NCBI GenBank assembly: GCA_018302815.1
Contig: JAGVZE010000018.1
Span: 1 to 44,634 of the forward strand
Direction: 5' to 3'
Origin: Candidatus Woesearchaeota archaeon
GTDB lineage: Archaea > Nanobdellota > Nanobdellia > Woesearchaeales > ARS49
DNA: 44,634 bases
Each line of letters opens with the position of its first letter. Positions within the stretch are counted from its first letter, which is position 1. The notes below the pieces were generated by a model that did no database searches, was not told where the DNA came from, and was given only the letters and a program-made list of their open reading frames with translations. Below, one piece after another: positions 22,186 through 31,651 of this stretch. Made by a program: the position numbers and the translations under genes.

Positions 22186-25100
22186 AAATTTGTTTGCTGC
22201 TTGCGATTGTGTTTTCTCTAGCTTTGCTTTCGATTGGAGCATATGGCCAATCGATTGGTTGTTGCTGCGATCCTGTCGTTAAGAATGGAAGTTTCTCATC
22301 GAAAACAGAGTGTGATCAGAAAGGTTTTATTTTTGCAGGTCCTCCGCCGAGTCTTACTGTTACGTGCAGTGAGCATTGTAACGCTACTTTAGCGCCAACT
22401 CTTGCTGGAACTTGCGGCGATAACATCTGCCAGCCCTCTGAGACTAGTTCCTCCTGTTCTGCGGATTGTCTCCCTCTTGTTGGCGGGTGTGGAAGCCCTA
22501 CTTTCAGGCAGGCTCCATCGAACCTTACAGTGCTTCCTGTTAAAGGTACAAAAGAATTGCGTCTTTCATATGCGGTTCAGTGTCCTGCTGATTTTGTGGT
22601 GATTTCAAGGTGCGAGGGTAACGATTGCGTTAATTTCCAGAAAATCGCCGAAGTTCCTCCTGGCGCGATTTTCATCGATAGAGATGATGCGCTTGAATTT
22701 AACAAAGAGTATACGTATTCGGTCATCGCGCAGTACCGCATTTCAGGTTCAAGCGATGCCGCGACTGCTGTTGGAAGTCCTGGTGATTTGGAGTGTCTTG
22801 GCCAGCGTGATGATATTTTCTGTGTTTCATCATTCTATTACACTCAATTCTCATCGTATCTTTCAAGGTTTGGTTACGGCCAGTTTTCCGCGCAGGAATT
22901 CTTAGTTAACTTTTCAAGGTCTGTTGATTTGACTTTCGCGACAAGGTTCAATCAGGGTTGGCAGTGCGATGCGAGGAATTTACTTTTGCAGCCTTCTCCG
23001 CAGATTAGGTGTGATTTTTCTCAGTTTTGCGTTTCTGATGAGCGCGGGGCGCGTTGCGTGAACAAGGTTCCGTGCGGGACAGGGTTCGATCCGTTCGGTT
23101 TGTATTCGAGTTTGACAGGTTGTGAGGGTCTTGTGTATCGTTATTGCTTTTTTGATAAGAGCACGACTGTGCAGGATAAGTGCTATGGTTGCGATCCGAG
23201 GATGACTTGTTATGATTACAAATCAGAGGACGCGTGCCGAAGGGATAATTGCGGTGCTGGTGATTGCCAGTGGAATTCTGTGTTTGATGATCTTGGTACT
23301 GGCGTGTGCGTTGATAAGCGGTATAACAACTGTCTTCTTTGTGATAAGAAGGGAACTGTTGCCTTGGAGAATGAGAATGCTTCGAGCGCTTTCTGGGATG
23401 CTTGCAGTGAGGAGAAGAGTTCGGCTCTTAGCACTGCGCTCTACCCTTGCTTTTTTGATAAGGATTTGAAGAAGAGCAAGGGATGTGATGAGGCTACTTG
23501 CGCTGATTATACGCAGATTCAATGCAACGCGCCTTCAGGAGGAATAAAGCTTAACGCAGATAATTCGCTCGCTTCAAGCAGCGTCGATGCCTGCAATATC
23601 GGCGTGTGTGAGTTCAGGGATACGACCGGGTGTGTTAAGAATGCTGATGGGAACACTGGTGTTGGCTTCCAGGATTGTAAGTTTGGTAATGAAACGTGCG
23701 AGCTTGACTATTTCCCCGCGCAAACTTCCATAATTCCATCTGGCGCCGCGAACCGTCTTGATTTTTTGAACATCCGAATATTCGATAAATTGAATCGTTC
23801 TGGAGCTCCGTCTGATTTTGCTGGAAAGCAAGGATACACTACTTTTATGTGCATAAAGAGCCCAGCCAATGATTGTGCTGACGCGCGTCTTTTCCCAATA
23901 TCTACGAAATCTACTAGATTGATAGTTAAAAACGGCGTTTTGAAGGAGGGTCAAAAGACGATTGGCAAGTTTGTTGTTGGAAACAACACGTTGATGTTTT
24001 TCAGCAAGGATGCTGCGAGTAATGTTGAGGTTGTTCAGCAAATGGAAGTGTTCGCCTGTGATAATTGCAGCGGTCCAACGTTGCTCAATATAAGTGTTTC
24101 AGGCGGCAGAGTCCTTGATAGGGCGATTTTCACGAGCAATTTAAGGCCTTCATTTGTGTTGGATTTTGATGAGCCTACATTTATCACTTTCTTCGAGATT
24201 AATCGTCCTGAGACTGTTGTGAGGGTTTCGCAGAAAACCGCGGGCTTTTCTTTAAGGCATGAGTTTGCGGTTCTTGATGAGTTGGATGGCGTTTATGAGT
24301 TGAGCTTGAATGGAAATAATGAGCGCAATATTTTCATGGATAGTCCGGGGCTGGTATTTAGTTTGTTGGCTAACGCTTCTCTTGCAGGTGTTACTATAAT
24401 TCCTGCGCATGGTAGTATTTTGCAGTTAAATAAGACTTCGCTGGACGTTCAGCTTGATTTTACTGATCAGGTGACTCTTACAAATATTAGTCTTGTTGCA
24501 GAAAGCTACGCTGACCCATTCGTTAAACGGTTTATTCCAAGGGACATAACTGTTTTGTTCAAGACGTCAAATAATCGTTCGTTCAAAGCTTCAGTGCCTA
24601 ATGTTTCAGGAGGGGGTTATCGTTTGGTTGTGGACGCGCTTGGTTTCAATTCGCTGCAGGTGTATCGTGAGAGCCATTTCTTTATAGCGACGCAAAAGCC
24701 GAGTATGAGGCTGGTGGCTCCAACTTTTGGCGTGACTGCGTTTTCAGTGTTTAATGTTTCAGTTGAGACTCCTCTTCCAAGCGTTTGTTCGTATGTGTAT
24801 GATACTCCGACTCCTCCTAGTTCTGAGGATTTTGATTTTTTCAATAAGATGGACGGTTCCGATGTGATGCATTCAGCCAGTGGTCTTTCAATTCCGTTCG
24901 GTTCTGCAGTTCCTCATCCGCTTCATGTTTATTGCAAGTTCAATCTTTTCGGAGTTGTCCAGCGTTCGTTTAATTTGACTCTTGATCCTGAGCCTGTGGT
25001 CATCAAAACAGGTCTTGCGGCCCCTTCGATTATTAGCGAGCAGTTTATTCCGGGTGAGGAGTTGTTCGTGACGACTCTTAAGGCAGAGTTGGATAAGGAG

Positions 25101-27278
25101 GGGTTTTGCAAGTTTTCAAGGGCGTCAAGTTCGCTTGCGTCAATGGAAGGGTTTTTCCCTGGTTTTGATAGTGTTCCAAAGATTAGTTTGGGAGCTGATG
25201 TGAATGTTTCAGAGCGCAAGTCTTTTTCGTATTTTGTGACGTGTAAGGGTAAGAACGGGCTTGCTTCGATTCCGTATGTTGTGAATTTCAGTATTGATTT
25301 GTCTTTGCCGCTTGTGGCGTCGAGCAGCACTCCAAGGGGTTTTCCCAGCACAAATTTCACGATAGGAATGGTTGCTAACAAGAGGGTATTTTGTTATTTT
25401 GGAGAGCAAGAGGATGATACGACTAGGTGCATGGGTGCGTGTAGGGCGGGTTATACGCACGCTCAGCAGATAACTGTGCCTTCTGAAGGTAGTTATACTT
25501 ATTTCGCGAAGTGCGCTCATGTTTCTGGCGAGCAGTCTGAGATTGTGGAGATTCCTGTTCTTGTTGACACGTCCGCTCCTCAGATGGAATTTGTGGATAG
25601 TTCTAGTAGTCTTGAGGGAAGTCCTGATATTACTTGGTCGCTTTCAAAGATTCGGGTCGCGTTCAGGGGCAAGGATGATGAGAGCGGTATTTCGCATTAT
25701 TTGGTGTCGCTTAAGAGCGCTGCGAGGAACAGGTATGTGTTCAGGGATTTGGTGAGCAATGTGACTGATGGCAGGCCGTTCTACATTTCTCAGTTAGCGA
25801 ATGGTTCTGTATTGCGTTTGAATGATGGTGAGACGTACTCTTTTGAGGTAAAGGCGGTGAATCCGGTTGGCCTTGCGAGCGAGGCGATGGAGAGCGAGCC
25901 TGTTATTGTTGATTCAGCTCAGCGTCCTTTGCCGTGTGGTGATGGTGAAGTTTCAGGCGAAGAGAGTGATGTTGATTGCGGTGGCGCTTGTGAGGGATGC
26001 GTTGATGGGCTTTCTTGTGGCTTGAACAGTGATTGCGCTTCGAACTATTGTGAGTCTGGCAAGTGTGATGTGGCAAGTTGTGAGGATAGTGTTGTGAATG
26101 GGTTGGAGTCGGATGTTGATTGTGGCGGTCAGGCGTGCGCAAAATGTTTGATTGCGAGCGCATGCATTGTTGCAAGTGATTGCGAGACTAATTATTGCGA
26201 TCCTGTTGAGAAATTGTGCGCGAAGGCGCCTCCTTGTGCTGATGGAGCGCTTTCAGAAGGCGAGAGTGATGTTGATTGCGGAGGTTCGTGCGCGAAGTGT
26301 TCAGAAGGCAAGGCGTGCGCTGAGGCAATCGATTGCGATGAAGGGCTTTCGTGTGATAGGGATGCGAAGGCATGTGTGGTTCGTGAGGTGGGAGATAGCG
26401 ATGGTGATGGTGTTTTCGATGATGTTGATGCGTGCCTTGGAAGTCCGTTGGAGGAGACTGTTGATGAGACTGGCTGCGCTCCGTCGCAGACTTTCTCTCT
26501 TGGTGATAGCATATCTGATAAGTGGCGTATGGACTATTTTGGCTGCATTGATTGTCCAGAGGCTGCCGCTTCAGCAGACCCTGATAATGATGGTCTTACG
26601 AATGAGCAGGAGTTTTTCTCGAGCACGAATCCGACTAAGAATGATACTGATGGTGATGGTTGGAATGATGGTTCTGAATTGGATAAGGGTACTGACCCAA
26701 CTGATCCTGCGAGCAAGCCGTCTTCTTTGTTTGTGAGCTTTTTGTATGTCTTGTTTATTGTTTTGGTTCTTGCGGGAGTTGTGTTCGCAGTGTATTTGGG
26801 TGTTAAGGCGCTTGAGGAGAGAAGGAAGAACGCGCCAAAAGAGGAGGAAGAAGAATTGGCAATGGTCAAAGAGGTGAAGAAAGTTCAAGTTGATGAGCTT
26901 TCAAGGCTCAAGGAGTTCGCGGCAAAAGAGGAGCTTGCAGAAGAGGAATGGGTGCCGATAGCTAAACAAATCAAGAAGAAGCCGCTTAGCAAGTCCAAGT
27001 TTGAGCACGTGCTTGAGCGGTTGCGAAAAGTCGCGCAAAAAGAAAAACCGCTTCCATCCGACCCTCTTGAGCGTCTTCGTATTATTGTGGATGAGATGTC
27101 TGTTTCCGAGCGCGAGTCGCTTTTGTCCGAGCTTCGTCGTCTTCACGAGGGCAAGCTTTCAGAGAGCGAGCGCGAGGAATTGTTCAGCAAGCTCAGGATA
27201 ACTTCTGAGTATTATAAGAAACACAAGGATGAGTTGGAAAAGGAGTTGATGTTGTATGGCAAACGGCACAGGCGCTAA
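22170..27278 (+). CDS. Giant cysteine-rich membrane-anchored surface protein
   Basis: 1702 residues, by far the largest gene here. Signal peptide (ICLLLAIVFSLALLSIGAYG), then cysteine-rich modules to about residue 520, then beta-rich repeats (about 520-1240) resembling tandem fibronectin-like domains. Three copies of a DVDCGGxCxxC unit lie near residues 1268, 1315 and 1368, each preceded by a C-x(2-8)-G-E-x-S/N-D approach. Calcium-binding-type motifs follow: DSDGDGVFDDVD (about 1410) and DPDNDGLTNEQE with DTDGDGWNDGSE (about 1470-1510). One membrane span (VSFLYVLFIVLVLAGVVFAV, about 1520-1540) leads to a charged cytoplasmic coiled coil of about 150 residues ending MLYGKRHRR. The sensor or adhesin role is inferred; the internal tail suggests coupling to something inside the cell. 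Confidence 0.88.
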   Translation: MRSEIKICLLLAIVFSLALLSIGAYGQSIGCCCDPVVKNGSFSSKTECDQKGFIFAGPPPSLTVTCSEHCNATLAPTLAGTCGDNICQPSETSSSCSADCLPLVGGCGSPTFRQAPSNLTVLPVKGTKELRLSYAVQCPADFVVISRCEGNDCVNFQKIAEVPPGAIFIDRDDALEFNKEYTYSVIAQYRISGSSDAATAVGSPGDLECLGQRDDIFCVSSFYYTQFSSYLSRFGYGQFSAQEFLVNFSRSVDLTFATRFNQGWQCDARNLLLQPSPQIRCDFSQFCVSDERGARCVNKVPCGTGFDPFGLYSSLTGCEGLVYRYCFFDKSTTVQDKCYGCDPRMTCYDYKSEDACRRDNCGAGDCQWNSVFDDLGTGVCVDKRYNNCLLCDKKGTVALENENASSAFWDACSEEKSSALSTALYPCFFDKDLKKSKGCDEATCADYTQIQCNAPSGGIKLNADNSLASSSVDACNIGVCEFRDTTGCVKNADGNTGVGFQDCKFGNETCELDYFPAQTSIIPSGAANRLDFLNIRIFDKLNRSGAPSDFAGKQGYTTFMCIKSPANDCADARLFPISTKSTRLIVKNGVLKEGQKTIGKFVVGNNTLMFFSKDAASNVEVVQQMEVFACDNCSGPTLLNISVSGGRVLDRAIFTSNLRPSFVLDFDEPTFITFFEINRPETVVRVSQKTAGFSLRHEFAVLDELDGVYELSLNGNNERNIFMDSPGLVFSLLANASLAGVTIIPAHGSILQLNKTSLDVQLDFTDQVTLTNISLVAESYADPFVKRFIPRDITVLFKTSNNRSFKASVPNVSGGGYRLVVDALGFNSLQVYRESHFFIATQKPSMRLVAPTFGVTAFSVFNVSVETPLPSVCSYVYDTPTPPSSEDFDFFNKMDGSDVMHSASGLSIPFGSAVPHPLHVYCKFNLFGVVQRSFNLTLDPEPVVIKTGLAAPSIISEQFIPGEELFVTTLKAELDKEGFCKFSRASSSLASMEGFFPGFDSVPKISLGADVNVSERKSFSYFVTCKGKNGLASIPYVVNFSIDLSLPLVASSSTPRGFPSTNFTIGMVANKRVFCYFGEQEDDTTRCMGACRAGYTHAQQITVPSEGSYTYFAKCAHVSGEQSEIVEIPVLVDTSAPQMEFVDSSSSLEGSPDITWSLSKIRVAFRGKDDESGISHYLVSLKSAARNRYVFRDLVSNVTDGRPFYISQLANGSVLRLNDGETYSFEVKAVNPVGLASEAMESEPVIVDSAQRPLPCGDGEVSGEESDVDCGGACEGCVDGLSCGLNSDCASNYCESGKCDVASCEDSVVNGLESDVDCGGQACAKCLIASACIVASDCETNYCDPVEKLCAKAPPCADGALSEGESDVDCGGSCAKCSEGKACAEAIDCDEGLSCDRDAKACVVREVGDSDGDGVFDDVDACLGSPLEETVDETGCAPSQTFSLGDSISDKWRMDYFGCIDCPEAAASADPDNDGLTNEQEFFSSTNPTKNDTDGDGWNDGSELDKGTDPTDPASKPSSLFVSFLYVLFIVLVLAGVVFAVYLGVKALEERRKNAPKEEEEELAMVKEVKKVQVDELSRLKEFAAKEELAEEEWVPIAKQIKKKPLSKSKFEHVLERLRKVAQKEKPLPSDPLERLRIIVDEMSVSERESLLSELRRLHEGKLSESEREELFSKLRITSEYYKKHKDELEKELMLYGKRHRR

Positions 27279-27774
27279 GAAGGCGCAGATAGTTGAGCAG
27301 GTGTTCATTTTCATACTTGCCGGATTAGTTTTCATCCTTATCATAAGTTATGGCTATCGTGCGATACAATATTTTATTGAGAAGCAAGAGCAGGTTGTGT
27401 TGGTGGATTTTAGAAATGATTTGGAGCTTGCGGTAGAGGGTGTTAGGCGTGATTTTGGAACTGTTAGAAAGGTCACGTTGAAGCTTCCAAGCGATTATGA
27501 TGGAGTGTGTTTTTTTGATCCGAATTCTTGCGCAGAAGGGCAGAATCCTGTTTTGGAGTTGCCGTCGCGTTCTTCTATAAAGGTTGGCTGGGCGCAGGAG
27601 GCGTGTAGGCTTAAGAGCGAGAATGTGTTCCTTGTTCCAAGAGTTGGTGAGAAGCTGTATTTCCCTGACTTGGCGGTTGAAGGATACTTGTGTATTCCTA
27701 ATGTTGAGGGGGTCACTATCCGGTTGGAAGGAACCGGTAAGAAGGCCAAGGTATCGGTGTGGGAGAATGGATAA
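27256..27774 (+). CDS. Pilin-like membrane protein
   Basis: 172 residues. N-terminal head MANGTGAKKAQIVEQ carries AKKAQ before a hydrophobic helix (VFIFILAGLVFILIISYGY), with Glu at the fifth position after KKA, like class III (prepilin-peptidase) signals. The exterior part has three cysteines and a beta-rich stretch (RKVTLKLPSDYDGVCFF, IRLEGTGKKAKVSVW). Overlaps the giant gene by 23 bp and the next by 8 bp. Best described as an archaeal pilin-like minor subunit; no further family recognised. Confidence 0.78.
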   Translation: MANGTGAKKAQIVEQVFIFILAGLVFILIISYGYRAIQYFIEKQEQVVLVDFRNDLELAVEGVRRDFGTVRKVTLKLPSDYDGVCFFDPNSCAEGQNPVLELPSRSSIKVGWAQEACRLKSENVFLVPRVGEKLYFPDLAVEGYLCIPNVEGVTIRLEGTGKKAKVSVWENG

Positions 27775-28810
27775 ACGAGGTATAGAGCTTCAGTTTCATT
27801 GGATTTTTGTGATGGTAGCTGGAGCTTTGATTTTGGTGTTTTTCATCAGCGTGGCGAATAAGCAGAGTGCGCTTAGTCAGGAGCGTTTGCAGTTGACTCT
27901 TGCTAGTGATGTTGAGAATATTTTTACTGGGGCTATTGTGAGCAGGGGCGCAGCTCAGCGTTTGCCTATTCCTCCTCAGGGGCTGTCGTTTGAGTGTAGT
28001 CAGGGGTGTGATTGTAGGTTTATGGTGGGTAAAGCTGCAAGGCCGTTTGGCGATAAGCCTTTGTTCGCGCCTTCAGAACTAAAGGATCAGGACGTGGTTG
28101 TTTGGGCGCTTGAGCTTAAGTTGCCGTATAGGGTGACTAATCTTCTTTACTTGACGAATCCTAATGTCAAATATTATTTGGTTGATCCAAAAGAGGGACC
28201 TTTGCAGTCTTTGCACGCTCAGTTTGTGAAGAGCATTCCTCCGCTTATTCATTATGATAACATAACTCTTGATGAGATTCCTTCTCTTCAAAGCGAGGAT
28301 TATCCGTTCACGAAGTTCATTTTTTTCGATTCGAACCCGTCATTTAGCCCTCCGAGCCTTGATGGTTCGTTTAGGCGTGAGGAGTTCAGTGCGGTCAAGC
28401 TTGATAGTCAGGGGATTAATTTTTATCGTAACTCTGGCTCGAATTTCGTTCAGGATGGGTATGTTCCGTGGACTGGTATGGCGAGCGCTTTTGCTGCGAT
28501 GTTCGCGCAGGATAGGGTTATGTATGAGTGCAGTATGCAGACTGTGTTTAGAAAGCTCAGTTATTTGTCGGGTATTTATAGCGGGCGTGCGAAGGTTTTG
28601 AGTGAGAATGCTGTTGAGACTGGGCGTTTGCTTTGCGCGTATGAGGGTGATGATGCCGTTCTTGGCTTGCTTGAGCGGCAAAATGTTGCGGCTAATAAAG
28701 TGAGGCAGGGTGTTAAATCCAATGATCTTCGTGAGTTGACTGATTTGGCTTCGCGTTTGGAGGCGAAGAATAGGGAGCTTGTGCAGCAGAGCTGTGCAGG
28801 GGTGTTCTGA
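27767..28810 (+). CDS. Pilin-like membrane protein with large ectodomain
   Basis: 347 residues from the ATG at 27767; the frame is open upstream to 27584, but that part is an out-of-frame copy of the previous gene. MDKRGIELQFHWIFVMVAGA shows KRG followed by IELQF and a hydrophobic helix, again class III-like. The exterior domain contains CSQGCDCRFMVG and a TGMASAFAAMFAQDRVMYEC helix with a late cysteine. The 8-bp overlap with the previous stop suggests translational coupling. Function unknown. Confidence 0.78.
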   Translation: MDKRGIELQFHWIFVMVAGALILVFFISVANKQSALSQERLQLTLASDVENIFTGAIVSRGAAQRLPIPPQGLSFECSQGCDCRFMVGKAARPFGDKPLFAPSELKDQDVVVWALELKLPYRVTNLLYLTNPNVKYYLVDPKEGPLQSLHAQFVKSIPPLIHYDNITLDEIPSLQSEDYPFTKFIFFDSNPSFSPPSLDGSFRREEFSAVKLDSQGINFYRNSGSNFVQDGYVPWTGMASAFAAMFAQDRVMYECSMQTVFRKLSYLSGIYSGRAKVLSENAVETGRLLCAYEGDDAVLGLLERQNVAANKVRQGVKSNDLRELTDLASRLEAKNRELVQQSCAGVF

Positions 28811-29331
28811 TGCGGGGCCAAGTTAAAATGTTTGAGACGGTTGGCGTGCTGGTGGTGTTTTTCTTCTTGTTGGGCATTGGTTCTCTTTTTTATTTTGGCG
28901 CTCAGCGAACGTCTCTTGCGCGTGAGCAGGTGGTTGCCGCTGAGCAGCAGGCGTTTCAGATAGTTTTGAAGGCGTTGTATTTGCCTGAGCTTGATTGTTC
29001 GTTTTTAGTCACTCAGAAGGATAATTGTATTGATAAGCTTAAGATGGAGCAGCTTGCGAAGCTTATGGCGCAAAATGATAATGCAAAGCAGGATTATTTC
29101 GCGCAGTTTGGTTTTGCGAAGATAACTGTGGGCCAAAAATACCCTGTTTCTGATGAGTCTGAGCTTGTTTTGTATTCAAACGTTCCTAGCGAGATTAGAA
29201 CTGTTGGCGGTGTTGAGCGGGAAGTGGAGTCGTTTACTAGCAGGCTTGTGACGCAAAGCCCGATACTTCTTTATGATGCTATTCGTGATGAGTATGGTTT
29301 TGGCGTGATTGAGGTGTCAGTTTATGTCTAA
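28810..29331 (+). CDS. Pilin-like membrane protein
   Basis: 173 residues. MRGQVKMFETVGVLVVFFFL: RG followed by QVKMFE and a hydrophobic helix, the arrangement expected of a prepilin-type anchor. The exterior part is short (two cysteines, DCSFLVTQKDNC) with an amphipathic helix LKMEQLAKLMAQNDNAKQDY. Shares one base with the upstream stop and overlaps the next gene by 8 bp. Confidence 0.76.
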   Translation: MRGQVKMFETVGVLVVFFFLLGIGSLFYFGAQRTSLAREQVVAAEQQAFQIVLKALYLPELDCSFLVTQKDNCIDKLKMEQLAKLMAQNDNAKQDYFAQFGFAKITVGQKYPVSDESELVLYSNVPSEIRTVGGVEREVESFTSRLVTQSPILLYDAIRDEYGFGVIEVSVYV

Positions 29332-29818
29332 GGGTCAGATGGAGATTTTTGGTTTGGTGGTGATAGTTATACTGCTCGCAATAGGTCTTCTTTTCGCGAT
29401 TGTGATTCTCACAAAGACTCCGACAAGGGATGTTGCGCGGGTAAAGGAGAGTTTGCAGGCGGCGAATTTTCTGAATACCATGATGGGAACGACTTCTCAG
29501 GGGTGCGGCAAGCGTGCTGTTCGAGAGTTATTGCAGGATTGCGCGGTTGCAGGCGTTGATAATGGAAGATGGATTGGAGCTTCAGCATGCGAAGATGGCA
29601 ACACTTGCGAGCTCGCGCAGGACATGATTCAAACAATGCTTAATCAGACGCTTGGTGATTGGAATAAAAATTACAGGTTTTTCGTGAATGGTACGCGGGC
29701 TGTTGAGCTTATCAAGGTTGAAAGCGGTCCTTGTTCTGGTGAGCGTGAGGGCAGTACTCGTCCGGAGAAGGTGCGTCCTGGTCTTGACATAGTGCTTACT
29801 TTGCATATTTGTCGTTGA
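29324..29818 (+). CDS. Pilin-like membrane protein, last gene of the plus operon
   Basis: 164 residues from the ATG at 29324 (five upstream codons are not favoured because of the 8-bp overlap pattern). MSKGQMEIFGLVVIVILLAI: KG then QMEIF, with Glu near position +3 and a hydrophobic helix. Ectodomain cysteines occur in CGKRAVRELLQDC and ACEDGNTC, plus a late CSG and HICR end. Ends inside the 3' end of the convergent AbrB-PhoU gene (23-bp overlap). Confidence 0.78.
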   Translation: MSKGQMEIFGLVVIVILLAIGLLFAIVILTKTPTRDVARVKESLQAANFLNTMMGTTSQGCGKRAVRELLQDCAVAGVDNGRWIGASACEDGNTCELAQDMIQTMLNQTLGDWNKNYRFFVNGTRAVELIKVESGPCSGEREGSTRPEKVRPGLDIVLTLHICR

Positions 29819-30698
29819 TTGCGAACGTTGATGCGCTAAAGTCCGCTATTTTGAGGACTATGTGTGCGAGATGATTGAGCGATATCGGGTCTTTGGATGT
29901 TTTCAGCTCAGATAATATGGTCGTATGGAGTTTTTTGTATTCGCCTGCGAGTGAGTCGAGTTTGCGTGTTTCGAATTTGTAGAAAATTTCGTAGTATTCG
30001 CGCAAAAGCTTGTTTGTTTCATCGAGTAGTTTGAGTGTTTGTGGTGTGCAGGTTTTCATCGTTGAGGTGTGTTCTGCGAGGTATTTGTAGTCGTCGGCTA
30101 TCTTTTCAAGGTTCCATATTATTACGTAGAGGAATGGTGTTTTTGCTTGTTCTGCGTGTCCTCTTTTGTTGAGGATTCTTTGGCAGAAGTTTGTGAGTTG
30201 GTTGTTGGTTTTTTCAAGTTCTGCTATTTCAGGGAAGTTAAAATCTTTTTTGGAGATTTTTTCGTGCAGTTGGTCTGCCATATTCAGAGTGACTAGGAAT
30301 GCTCTGCGAAGAATGTTTTCGAATTGGTCGTCTAGTTCTTTTGATAGTGAGCGTATCGTGCAGCTGTTTGGGGTTTGGTGTATGATTGCGAATCCAATGA
30401 AGAGGTCCTTTAGGAGTTCGTTTATGATTTTGATGTTTTGAGTTTGTATTTCTATTTCATCGTATCCTTTTTTGTGCATGCTTGAGAGTATCCATCGCAG
30501 TACGCGCTCGTCCGCGTGTGTAGCATCGACTGTCGCCTTTTTTATTTCTCGATTTTCGTCTGTTTTGATTATTATGCTTGGACCGTTCTCGCAAACGTCT
30601 AGTTCATCTCCTTTTTTGACCTTCCATTCCTTGACCCATTTGCTAGGAAGGCTCACGACAAAGGTCTTTCCTGCGAGCTGTATGACTTTTCTTTTCAT
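29796..30698 (-). CDS. AbrB/PhoU-domain regulator
   Basis: 300 residues from the ATG at 30698, chosen because MKRKVIQLAGKTFVVSLPSK starts the fold and a TATA box lies 25-35 nt upstream. Residues 1-48 are a SpoVT/AbrB swapped-hairpin DNA-binding domain (LPSKWVKEWKVKKGDELDV). The rest is all-helical and PhoU-like, with a FENILRRAFLVTLNMADQL helix and repeated acidic positions. In archaea such fusions are found near phosphate transport genes, but none is here; it sits between two pilin-like operons. It may regulate them or respond to phosphate; neither is shown. Confidence 0.85.
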   Translation of the reverse strand: MKRKVIQLAGKTFVVSLPSKWVKEWKVKKGDELDVCENGPSIIIKTDENREIKKATVDATHADERVLRWILSSMHKKGYDEIEIQTQNIKIINELLKDLFIGFAIIHQTPNSCTIRSLSKELDDQFENILRRAFLVTLNMADQLHEKISKKDFNFPEIAELEKTNNQLTNFCQRILNKRGHAEQAKTPFLYVIIWNLEKIADDYKYLAEHTSTMKTCTPQTLKLLDETNKLLREYYEIFYKFETRKLDSLAGEYKKLHTTILSELKTSKDPISLNHLAHIVLKIADFSASTFAINDKYAK

Positions 30699-30721
30699 GA
30701 AGAAGAAGCTCAAAGAATCAG

Positions 30722-30732
30722 CTTATAAATAT
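30722..30732 (-). promoter_or_regulatory. TATA box for the AbrB-PhoU gene
   Basis: Minus-strand ATATTTATAAG, about 29 nt before the ATG at 30698, in the 36-bp gap after the upstream pilin-like gene. Confidence 0.5.
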
Positions 30733-30734
30733 TG

Positions 30735-31040
30735 CTAGATAGTTTCGCAGCAGACGTATATTTTGCCAGCAGTGTTTTTCGCTTGGCAGTCAGGGTATGT
30801 TCCTGGTATTTTCTTGTCAGGAGAGCATCGTCCGTCATCAAGCACGCAACTTTGTCCTTTTATGAGGCTCGCGCAGTTATCTCCTTGGTCAGTGGTTATT
30901 TGTTGTGAGATGTTTGTGTATTGCTGTCCTACGTTTCCTGATTGTCGTATGAAAAGTCCGATTAGGATTACTAGAACAATCATGGATAGCACTGCTATGA
31001 TTATTGTGTTCAGCGCAAGTTCAGCTCCTTTTTTGTTCAT
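30735..31040 (-). CDS. Small pilin-like protein
   Basis: 101 residues. MNKKGAELALNTIIIAVLSM: KKG then AELALNTIII, the best prepilin-like signal of the window, with a 20-residue hydrophobic helix. Exterior part has six cysteines (NCASLIKGQSCVLDDGRC, DCQAK, CCETI). The last gene of the minus-strand group but with its own TATA box (31058-31068), so it may be expressed more strongly, as a major subunit would be. Confidence 0.78.
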   Translation of the reverse strand: MNKKGAELALNTIIIAVLSMIVLVILIGLFIRQSGNVGQQYTNISQQITTDQGDNCASLIKGQSCVLDDGRCSPDKKIPGTYPDCQAKNTAGKIYVCCETI

Positions 31041-31057
31041 GATGGTTCTCGTATTTG

Positions 31058-31068
31058 CCAGTTATTTA
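31058..31068 (-). promoter_or_regulatory. TATA box for the pilin-like gene at 31040
   Basis: Minus-strand ATTTAAATAAC, centred 23 nt before the ATG, in a 32-bp gap. Confidence 0.5.
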
Positions 31069-31072
31069 AATG

Positions 31073-31651
31073 TTACCAGCCTTCACAGTCCCAGGCTAGG
31101 TTCTTGGTGAGCCATAAATAGTAAGAAACCGTGCCATCATCAGCGCAGATGAGGTATTTTCCTGTATCAAGATAGTTCCAGTATTGATTGTCAGCGTCGT
31201 TCCAGTCATCATCAAGCTGCGTTCCTGCGTCATCATCGCGCAGTTTTAGTGAGTCTACAATTTCGGTTCTATGGAGCGGTCCTCGCGCGTTCTGAGGGTT
31301 CACAGGTTCTTCGCTGATCGGCGAAGGTATGTTGTCTTCACCTGTGTACGCGACTTCTATCGTGGCGCATTTGTGTTTTTCAATCTTGCCTCTTTTCATT
31401 TGCAGCCAGCACGTGTTGAGTTCGCTTACGACCTTGGCAAGGACTTCTGCGCGGGTTCCTACTGCGCGAGTGTTGTATCCTGCGCTTGTTTGTGTGGTTG
31501 TGGAACCTTCATTTTCTTTCGGTTCAAATACTCCCCATTGTTCATTCACGTATGTTTTTGTTTTTTGGAACGCGACTGGTCCTGCGATTAGTATGACTAT
31601 TGCTCCTAGAACGAGGGCGATTATTGCTGGGAACGCCATCCCTTTTTTCAT
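31073..31651 (-). CDS. Pilin-like membrane protein
   Basis: 192 residues. MKKGMAFPAIIALVLGAIVI: KKG and a hydrophobic helix. The exterior part has a Thr/Ser-rich linker (NEGSTTTQTSAG), a pair CW...CA and ends LAWDCEGW. Start overlaps the stop of the small upstream gene in ATGA. Pilin-like by its head only. Confidence 0.75.
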   Translation of the reverse strand: MKKGMAFPAIIALVLGAIVILIAGPVAFQKTKTYVNEQWGVFEPKENEGSTTTQTSAGYNTRAVGTRAEVLAKVVSELNTCWLQMKRGKIEKHKCATIEVAYTGEDNIPSPISEEPVNPQNARGPLHRTEIVDSLKLRDDDAGTQLDDDWNDADNQYWNYLDTGKYLICADDGTVSYYLWLTKNLAWDCEGW

